Source: a bacterium (GTDB taxonomy: Bacteria > Bacillota_I > Bacilli_A > RF39 > UBA660). From it: a stretch of 7,564 nt of DNA. The notes under the pieces were generated by a model that had not been told where the DNA came from, searched no databases, and saw only the letters and a list, made by a program, of their open reading frames with translations. A program made the translations under genes and the position numbers. Numbering within the stretch: position 1 is the first letter of the stretch; each line of letters opens with the position of its first letter. The stretch lies in contig JAQXIG010000076.1 of assembly GCA_029007685.1 (NCBI GenBank), forward strand, positions 1 through 7,564, read 5' to 3'. Of this stretch, positions 1 through 5,206 are shown one piece after another.

Positions 1-1841
1 TAGCTCGAGAACTGAGTCTTGATGAAATCCAAAAATTCACTACCAGTTTAGAAATCGAAGCTTTTATCCATGGGGCTTTATGTGTATCCTATTCTGGTCA
101 ATGCTTATTTAGTAGTTTGCTTTTCGATAGAAGTGGTAATCGGGGTGAATGCGCGGGGATTTGTCGACTCCCCTTTACTTTATATGAAGAAGAAAAATTG
201 ATAGAAACATCTGGAAAATATTTACTGAGTCCAAAAGAATTAAATACTTTAGCTCATATCAAGGAATTAATGGAGTCTAATATCACTAGTTTTAAAATCG
301 AAGGTAGAATGAAAAATCCTACTACGATTGGCTACATTACTAGACTTTATCGTATGCTAATAGATCAATATCAGCAAACAGGAGAAGGCAGTATATCAGA
401 AATTCAAGCAGAAGAATTAAAGTTGCTATTTAACCGTGGTTTTACTAGTGGTTACTTATTCCATCAACATGGAAAAGATATTATGAATCCCAATAGTCCT
501 AATCATATTGGGGTAGAAATTGGCCAAGTAATTGAAGTTACCAAAAACAAAATAAAAATAAAGCTAAGCAAAGAGCTTTCTCAAGAAGATGGCATTCGTT
601 TTATGAAAGAAGATAGGGGAATGATGATCAATTTTATGTATAATGAGAAAGGTCTACTCATTAACCAAGGAAAAGTTGGAGAAATTATTCAATTAGATAA
701 TAAAATGAATGTCAAAGAATTAGGACCTGTAGTGAAAACCATTGATAACAAGCTAGTATCAACTCTAGAAAATTACCAAGAGAAAAAAATTGAAGTAAAG
801 ATCAAAGCTACTATTACCATTGATCAAGGTTTTTGTTTAGAAATCAGCGATGGTACTCATACCGTTTGTCAAACCAAGAACATCGTTTCTGTGGCTATCA
901 AGCATCCTACTAGCCAAGATCGTGTAAAAGAACAATTGGAGAAGTTAGGAAATACCCCTTTTAAAGCTAAGGATATTTTGATTACTATGGAAGAAAATAT
1001 CTTTATTCCAATTAAAGAAATAAATGATTTAAGAAGGGAAGTGGTGAGTGAGTTCATCACCATTCGTGAGGAAATGGGACCAATCTTTCAAGAAAAAACA
1101 ATCCCGAAAGTATTTACTCCTCAGCCCCAATCTACGAAAATTAACCTGAATGCTCTAGTAAGAAACGAGGAACAATTACAAGCTTGTCTTGAAAATGGGA
1201 TAGATACGATCTATGTCACGAATAAAAAATTATATGATCAATATAAAAATTTAGGAAATATTTATTTAAGATTAGAAAGAGTCCTATCACACCATCCAAC
1301 TTATCATAATGAGAAATTATTAGTTACCGAAACTGGTTCTTTAATTTATACCACTGATAATGAAGTATTTACCGATTATTATTTAAATGTAGTGAATAGT
1401 TACTTTGTTGATTATTTGATAAAAAATAATGTAAAAAGAATAACCTTATCACCTGAGTTATCTTATCAGGAGCTTCAAAACATGAAAAATATTCTCCCTG
1501 ATGTATCTCTATGTGAAATGATTATTTATGGAAGATTAGAAATGATGATCATGAAATACTGTCCACTCAATATGCTTATTCATGATGGTAACTATCCTTG
1601 CCAAATATGCAATAATGGTAAACAATATTATTTAGAAGATCGTAATCATGAGAAATATCCTCTTGTGATCAGTCATGGACTTACTCACGTTTTAAATTAT
1701 AAAAATTTAGAATGTAGTCATTTGGTCGCCTACCAAGAGTTAGGAATTAAAAATTACCGCTTGGAGTTCTTCGATGAAGATTATCAGTTAGCGATAAAAG
1801 TCATAAAAAAGTATCAAAAGCTTCTTATCAAACCATCATAA
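1..1841 (+). CDS. Peptidase U32 family protein (RlhA/TrhP-like), 5' end outside window
   Basis: The reading frame is open from base 3, so the gene starts upstream and 612 codons are visible. A TTG at 117 is internal, because the family signature lies before it. Visible residues 19-37 hold the U32 signature (EAFIHGALC, then SYSGQC), followed by NRGEC and GIC. This gives four cysteines at visible residues 27, 34, 50 and 54, a CX6C-X15-CX3C pattern. In studied members (E. coli RlhA and TrhP, B. subtilis YrrN/YrrO) the family supports 5-hydroxylation of 23S rRNA C2501 or tRNA U34; the old 'collagenase' label is probably misleading. A DUF3656-like middle part and a second barrel-like C-terminal half (YGRLEMM, YCPLN, YPCQIC, LEDR, YRLEFFDED) make it longer than YrrO (about 420 aa). 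I estimate about 140 residues are missing, giving roughly 750 in total. Family assignment is secure; rRNA versus tRNA as substrate is not decided by the sequence. Confidence 0.93.
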   Translation, partial: ARELSLDEIQKFTTSLEIEAFIHGALCVSYSGQCLFSSLLFDRSGNRGECAGICRLPFTLYEEEKLIETSGKYLLSPKELNTLAHIKELMESNITSFKIEGRMKNPTTIGYITRLYRMLIDQYQQTGEGSISEIQAEELKLLFNRGFTSGYLFHQHGKDIMNPNSPNHIGVEIGQVIEVTKNKIKIKLSKELSQEDGIRFMKEDRGMMINFMYNEKGLLINQGKVGEIIQLDNKMNVKELGPVVKTIDNKLVSTLENYQEKKIEVKIKATITIDQGFCLEISDGTHTVCQTKNIVSVAIKHPTSQDRVKEQLEKLGNTPFKAKDILITMEENIFIPIKEINDLRREVVSEFITIREEMGPIFQEKTIPKVFTPQPQSTKINLNALVRNEEQLQACLENGIDTIYVTNKKLYDQYKNLGNIYLRLERVLSHHPTYHNEKLLVTETGSLIYTTDNEVFTDYYLNVVNSYFVDYLIKNNVKRITLSPELSYQELQNMKNILPDVSLCEMIIYGRLEMMIMKYCPLNMLIHDGNYPCQICNNGKQYYLEDRNHEKYPLVISHGLTHVLNYKNLECSHLVAYQELGIKNYRLEFFDEDYQLAIKVIKKYQKLLIKPS

Positions 1842-1853
1842 ATATGGTAGAAT
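1825..1853 (+). promoter_or_regulatory. Putative promoter before the thioredoxin-like/trmL pair
   Basis: TTATCA at 1825-1830 matches four of six -35 bases. A 17-bp spacer follows, then an extended -10, TGG plus TAGAAT, at 1845-1853. The expected start of transcription near 1860 would leave a short leader containing the ribosome binding site. The site overlaps the last codons of the U32 gene, so the downstream pair may be transcribed both by read-through and from here. No terminator is visible between the U32 stop and the next gene. Confidence 0.4.
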
Positions 1854-1877
1854 AAAAATGTATGGGTAGGTGATAAA

Positions 1878-2411
1878 ATGAAAAAAGATACCAATCATCA
1901 AGAAGAACAAAAAAACTTAGTTTTTGGTTATATTAAAATTATTTTCCTTTTTTTATTAACTGGTTTTGCGATTTTATTAGTACGAAATTGGTATGTAACG
2001 AGAGTAAATTATCAATTAAGTATTCCTATTATCAAAGAAACATTAATTCAAGAAGTAAATGGCGATGAAATTTACAATTATGTAAGAGCGAATGAGAATG
2101 TTGTGATATATATGGGAGTAGTAACTGATCAAAAATGTCGTGAGTTTGAAGAAATGTTTAATGAAATCATTACCGAAAAAAATCTGGAAACCACGATTAC
2201 TTATTTAAATTTAACGGAAGAAAAGAAAGTAAAAAACTTTTTGAAAGAATTTAATAAATTTTATGACTCTAGGTTAAATAGTTATCCTGCTTTAATTGTA
2301 TTTGAAGATGGCCAAATCAAAAATACTTTATCACAAGAAAATTCTAAATTAACCAATCAGGAAGTGATTACTTTTTTAGAAGAAAATGATATAGAATCAG
2401 AGGGAATGTAA
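1878..2411 (+). CDS. Membrane-anchored thioredoxin-fold protein lacking the CXXC pair
   Basis: A 177-residue protein. It has a short polar N terminus, one hydrophobic segment at residues 15-35 and a basic RNWYVTR stretch. The C-terminal domain (about 60-177) reads as a thioredoxin fold: strand VVIYMGV, the active-site region TDQKCREF, strand ITYLNL, and the cis-proline loop SYPALIVFEDG (Pro137). The usual CXXC is reduced to D84-Q-K-C87, so only the second, resolving-type cysteine remains and normal dithiol redox chemistry is unlikely. Topology is ambiguous: the basic residues after the membrane segment (R36, R42) compete with K2/K3/K12 before it, so an outside domain is probable but not certain. 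The start is supported by AGGTGA at 1868-1873. One base separates its stop from the trmL start. The fold call is by motif only and no named family is claimed; a structural or adaptor role is possible. Confidence 0.75.
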   Translation: MKKDTNHQEEQKNLVFGYIKIIFLFLLTGFAILLVRNWYVTRVNYQLSIPIIKETLIQEVNGDEIYNYVRANENVVIYMGVVTDQKCREFEEMFNEIITEKNLETTITYLNLTEEKKVKNFLKEFNKFYDSRLNSYPALIVFEDGQIKNTLSQENSKLTNQEVITFLEENDIESEGM

Positions 2412-2412
2412 A

Positions 2413-2922
2413 ATGATTCATGTTGTATTGTACCAACCAGAAATTCCTGGAAATACTGGAAATATTATGAGAACTTGTGTCGCTACTAATAGTATGTTAC
2501 ATCTCATTAAGCCCTTAGGTTTTTCGTTAGATGATCGCTATTTAAAAAGAAGTGGTGTCAATTATATTGATAAATTACAGTATCATGTTTATGAGGATTG
2601 GCATGATTTTAAAACTCAGAATTCAGGGGATTATTATTATTTTACTCGATATGGTCATAAACCTCACACTAGTTTTGATTATTCAGATCATAACCGAAAT
2701 ATTTATTTAATCTTCGGAAAGGAATCTACTGGAATTCCCAAAGAGATTTTACAAACAGACCTAGATCATTGCATGCGTATCCCAATGACAGCTGATGTTA
2801 GGTCTTTGAATCTTTCGAATTGTGTAGCCATCTGTACCTATGAGGTGTTGAGACAACAAAACTATCATGAATTATTAAGAGAAGAACCTCATAAAGGAAG
2901 TGATTATTTAGAACGAGAATAA
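2413..2922 (+). CDS. trmL: tRNA (cytidine/uridine-34-2'-O)-methyltransferase TrmL
   Basis: A 169-residue SPOUT-class methyltransferase. In E. coli, TrmL uses S-adenosylmethionine to 2'-O-methylate the wobble nucleotide 34 of the two tRNA-Leu isoacceptors; the B. subtilis homologue is CspR. The diagnostic motifs are all present and in order: N-terminal HVVLYQPEIPGNTGN with R20 (residues 3-20), LIFGKESTGIP (99-109, knot motif with Glu104), and RIPM followed by VRSLNLSN (122-136), which forms the trefoil-knot cofactor pocket. Length is close to the usual 155-160, with a few extra charged residues at the C terminus. The start has AGAGGGA about 7-8 bases upstream, inside the 3' end of the preceding gene. 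The gene is co-oriented with the upstream U32 gene, so two RNA-modification genes flank the thioredoxin-like gene. A hairpin follows immediately after the stop. Confidence 0.96.
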   Translation: MIHVVLYQPEIPGNTGNIMRTCVATNSMLHLIKPLGFSLDDRYLKRSGVNYIDKLQYHVYEDWHDFKTQNSGDYYYFTRYGHKPHTSFDYSDHNRNIYLIFGKESTGIPKEILQTDLDHCMRIPMTADVRSLNLSNCVAICTYEVLRQQNYHELLREEPHKGSDYLERE

Positions 2923-2923
2923 T

Positions 2924-2970
2924 CCCGCCTTGTGAATATTAGTTCACAGGGGGTGTTATTGTTTGTTTTG
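2924..2970 (+). terminator. Imperfect hairpin plus T-rich run after trmL
   Basis: TGTGAA (2931-2936) pairs with TTCACA (2943-2948) around a six-base loop. The stem extends outward by a T-G wobble and two C-G pairs (2928-2930 with 2949-2951), then a G-G mismatch and one more C-G pair. It is followed by TTATTGTTTGTTTT, a T-rich but interrupted tail. This is a plausible but weak Rho-independent terminator just after the trmL stop, backed up by the stronger one at 3047-3091. Confidence 0.5.
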
Positions 2971-3014
2971 CCAATTACGAGAGATTATGTCTGTAATGCA
3001 AGAAATTAATGTTG

Positions 3015-3035
3015 TGGAAGATAAGATTTCTTCCA
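3015..3035. repeat. Short perfect inverted repeat (7-bp stem)
   Basis: TGGAAGA (3015-3021) and TCTTCCA (3029-3035) are perfect reverse complements around a seven-base loop. The hairpin lies between the two terminator-like hairpins. It has no T tail of its own, so it is not a terminator by itself. It could be part of a structured 3' untranslated RNA or be chance. Confidence 0.4.
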
Positions 3036-3046
3036 GAATTTCGACC

Positions 3047-3091
3047 AAAAAAAATATTGAAAATTCCGTAAGAAAATTTCAATATTTTTTT
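3047..3091. terminator. Bidirectional intrinsic terminator between convergent genes
   Basis: AAAAAAATATTGAAA at 3048-3062 is the exact reverse complement of TTTCAATATTTTTTT at 3077-3091, with a 14-base loop between. On the + strand the hairpin ends in seven T's. On the - strand it ends in eight T's (complement of 3047-3054). It sits between trmL and the minus-strand lipoprotein gene, whose 3' ends face each other, so it can serve both. The stem is AT-only apart from one G-C pair, so its strength depends on the U tract. Confidence 0.85.
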
Positions 3092-3121
3092 ATTATCATT
3101 TCCTAGTCTTACATATACAGT

Positions 3122-3523
3122 TTATTCTATAAAACCACTAGCTTTCAATTTAGAAATGATTTTTTCTTGTTTGACACTACCAACAATTCGAGCAGCTGTC
3201 GTTTGTTCTTCTCCATTGATATAAAAAATAACTGTAGGTGTAGAGCTAACTCCTAATTTATCTAGTTCCTCATTACTAAGCTTACTAATGTTAAGATACT
3301 TCACTTCCACTTTATACTCATTTGCCACTTTTTCTAAATTAGGCTTAAAAGTTTGACAAGCAGAACAATCATCTCTCATCACTTCTAAAATGAAAGTTTC
3401 TTTATTTTCCAGTAGTTGTTGATATTCTTTATAACTAATTTCCTTTAAATAACTTTTGGAACATCCAGTAACCAAGCAAATCGCAATCATAATCATAAAA
3501 ATACTTAACTTTTTCATCATCAT
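3122..3523 (-). CDS. Thioredoxin-like lipoprotein with CXXC active site
   Basis: A 133-residue exported thiol-redox protein. The N terminus is a lipoprotein signal: MMMKK, a hydrophobic core, then V-T-G-C with Cys21 as the lipid-modified residue, so the mature protein should be tethered to the outer face of the membrane. The mature part is a thioredoxin fold with the active site D-D-C53-S-A-C56, strand VEVKYLNI, and the cis-proline loop SSTPTVIFYINGEE (Pro96). The glycine-proline pair of classical thioredoxin (CGPC) is replaced by SA, and Trp by Asp. Three ATG codons in a row (3523, 3520, 3517) allow different starts. GAGGG (3527-3531 on the plus strand) lies only 3 bases before the first but 6 and 9 before the others, so the real start is probably 3520 or 3517. 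The gene is divergent from the surface-protein operon. Its substrate is unknown; reduction, isomerisation or oxidation of exported cysteines are all possible. Confidence 0.9.
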   Translation of the reverse strand: MMMKKLSIFMIMIAICLVTGCSKSYLKEISYKEYQQLLENKETFILEVMRDDCSACQTFKPNLEKVANEYKVEVKYLNISKLSNEELDKLGVSSTPTVIFYINGEEQTTAARIVGSVKQEKIISKLKASGFIE

Positions 3524-3539
3524 TATCCCTCACAAAACT

Positions 3540-3548
3540 AGTATAACA
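3540..3548 (-). promoter_or_regulatory. Extended -10 box for the thioredoxin-like lipoprotein gene
   Basis: Read on the minus strand, this is TGT followed by TATACT, an extended -10 with one mismatch to TATAAT. The expected transcript start near 3533 leaves a leader of only about 10-16 bases that still includes the GAGGG site. The -35 position falls in the A-rich complement of the T tract at 3560-3575 and shows no recognisable hexamer. Confidence 0.5.
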
Positions 3549-3559
3549 CACTTTCCAAA

Positions 3560-3575
3560 TTTTTTCTTTTTTTTT
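3560..3575. repeat. T tract between divergent promoters
   Basis: Six T's, one C, then nine T's form a 16-base pyrimidine tract in the middle of the divergent intergenic region. It covers the -35 position of both candidate promoters. It may act as an UP-element or bent-DNA tract; nine T's in a row are also prone to replication slippage. Confidence 0.6.
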
Positions 3576-3589
3576 CGTGAAAAATACGA

Positions 3590-3631
3590 TATAATGTAAA
3601 TAATAGAGTAGCTAGTAGAATCGTGGAGGTG
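3590..3631 (+). promoter_or_regulatory. Perfect -10 box and strong ribosome binding site for the surface operon
   Basis: TATAAT at 3590-3595 is an exact -10 consensus. No TTGACA-like -35 is present at the right distance, where there is only the T tract. A start near 3602 gives a leader of about 35 bases. GGAGGTG at 3625-3631 is nearly the full anti-Shine-Dalgarno complement, five bases before the ATG at 3637, and fixes that start. No riboswitch-like structure fits in so short a leader. Confidence 0.6.
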
Positions 3632-3636
3632 TAATT

Positions 3637-5205
3637 ATGGTTTTGAGAAAGCCATATGCATTTTTAATTAAGAATTTTAAAAAAATTAATATGTTATTAT
3701 TGGCCCTTGTTATTTTTACTTTATGGAAAAGTTTATCATTATATGGGTTCATCAAGGAATATGCATCTACTAGTATTTATAACAGTGTAATTGATTCTAT
3801 CCATAATTATATAGGAGTATTAGAATATGGATCTTTGATTTTCATTATACTAATATCAGGACTTCTTGCTTACTTACTGAAATATAAGAATAAACCATAT
3901 ATAGCCTATGTGTTTATTCTAATAGCGAATTTAATTACTTTAATCTTTTATTTATATATCCAAAATTATTTTACTTATGAAGTAGTGGAGGCATTTAACT
4001 TAGCAGGGGCAATGGCTATCAGAGATATTGCTTTCATTTGTACATTACCTTACTATCCAACATTGATCATTTTGTTGATTCGTTCTATTGGAATCGATTT
4101 AAAGCGGTTTGGTTTTGGTGAAGATCGAGAATTTTTAGAAATTGATGAGAAAGATCGAGAAGAAGTAGAAGTAGAATTATCCTTTGATAAAGAACGTGTC
4201 TTTCGAAAAATAAAAAATAAGCTTCGTGTTGGGAGATATTTTTTCTTAGAACACAAATACTCGTTAAGTGCTGTTTTTATAGTAGTATTTCTAATACTAG
4301 TTTATAATATTTACCACTTCTTTTATGTAGAAAATAAAGTGTATGCGATGAATGAGCAAATGACAGCTAATTACTATAATATTATCGTAGAAAATACCTA
4401 TATTACAGATAAAGATTATACCGGTCATCTAATATCGAATCAGCACAAGTACTATATTATTTTAGATGTAAAAATTCAAAATCTCTTAGCTACTAGTCGA
4501 AAATTTGATATTGAAAATTTCTTTTTGTTTGTTGATGAGAAAAAGTATGTCCCAACCACTAGATATAATCAATCTTTTGTGGATATGGGAAATCTCTATA
4601 CTGGTAAGGAAATTGATGCAAAGGCGATCGTAAATTATCAATTGATTTATGAAATAGATAAACCAAAAACCGATACCAATTTTATGATCACTTACCAGGA
4701 TTTAACATCTGATAAGAAGAAAAGTATCAAAGTAAAAATTAAAGTAAGAGATATTAGCACTTTTATTGTCAAAGATACGAAACAATTACCAGAGATGTTA
4801 ACGATTCCCTTAAATTTGGAGGAGAAAAAAGAATTTTCTTTCGCTACAGCCCAAATTGTAGATTCAGCCAAGTATACTTATGAAAAATGTTATGTGTTAG
4901 ATTGCCCGATTTTGGAAGGAACCGTAACAGCTCCAACTGGTAAAACTATCATGTATTTGAGAGGAGATTATGGGGAAGATAGTACTATGTACTTTTTAGC
5001 TTTTTTAAGAAAATATGGGATGATTCAATATAAAATAGGAGAAGAAACTTATCAAGAATCTGTTATGTCTGCTGTAAAAGGAATTTATCGTGGGAATCAT
5101 CTATATTTATTAGTAGACGAAAAAGTAAAACAGGCATCTGAGATTTATCTTTATTTTACAGTACGTACTTACCAATATTTTTATAAAATAAAAGGGGAAA
5201 TATAA
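3637..5205 (+). CDS. Polytopic membrane protein with large extracytoplasmic C-terminal domain
   Basis: A 522-residue protein that I do not recognise as a named family. Hydrophobic segments lie at about residues 17-37, 62-81, 88-108, 130-150 and 209-229. Positive-inside considerations put the N terminus and the charged loop 151-208 (acidic DREEVEVE, then basic RKIKNKLR) in the cytoplasm, and residues 230-522 outside. The first half of the outer part (about 270-370: YYIILDVKIQNL, FFLFVDEKKYVP, LYTGKEIDA, NFMITYQDLTS) resembles the beta-rich, DUF4352-like immunoglobulin style seen in Gram-positive exported proteins. This is an impression, not a firm match. The distal part (about 390-522) is beta-rich and holds C418 and C423 (CX4C), the only cysteines outside the membrane. 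It is first in its operon, with one base between its stop and the next start. An assembly, anchoring or scaffold role for the following surface protein and sortase is inferred from position only. Confidence 0.8.
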   Translation: MVLRKPYAFLIKNFKKINMLLLALVIFTLWKSLSLYGFIKEYASTSIYNSVIDSIHNYIGVLEYGSLIFIILISGLLAYLLKYKNKPYIAYVFILIANLITLIFYLYIQNYFTYEVVEAFNLAGAMAIRDIAFICTLPYYPTLIILLIRSIGIDLKRFGFGEDREFLEIDEKDREEVEVELSFDKERVFRKIKNKLRVGRYFFLEHKYSLSAVFIVVFLILVYNIYHFFYVENKVYAMNEQMTANYYNIIVENTYITDKDYTGHLISNQHKYYIILDVKIQNLLATSRKFDIENFFLFVDEKKYVPTTRYNQSFVDMGNLYTGKEIDAKAIVNYQLIYEIDKPKTDTNFMITYQDLTSDKKKSIKVKIKVRDISTFIVKDTKQLPEMLTIPLNLEEKKEFSFATAQIVDSAKYTYEKCYVLDCPILEGTVTAPTGKTIMYLRGDYGEDSTMYFLAFLRKYGMIQYKIGEETYQESVMSAVKGIYRGNHLYLLVDEKVKQASEIYLYFTVRTYQYFYKIKGEI

Positions 5206-5206
5206 A

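Noticed and set aside
117..119. TTG as start of the U32 gene
   Set aside because: The same frame is open back to base 3, and the 38 upstream codons contain the U32 signature with two of its conserved cysteines, so the gene is truncated by the window, not started here.
869..1063. Minus-strand open frame inside the U32 gene
   Set aside because: It lies wholly inside a well-supported gene on the other strand and resembles no protein. The similar minus-strand frames at 4053-4256, 5582-5773 and 6054-6245 are rejected for the same reason.
2959..3009. A TTG-started 16-codon frame behind the AGGGGGTG at 2948-2955
   Set aside because: The purine run is part of the trmL 3' hairpin, the frame is very short and the product has no recognisable features.
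2987..3106. A 39-codon frame starting with ATG at 2987 (or 47 codons from TTG 2963)
   Set aside because: It has no proper ribosome binding site at ATG 2987, runs through the whole bidirectional terminator hairpin and ends in its T tract; the composition looks non-coding.
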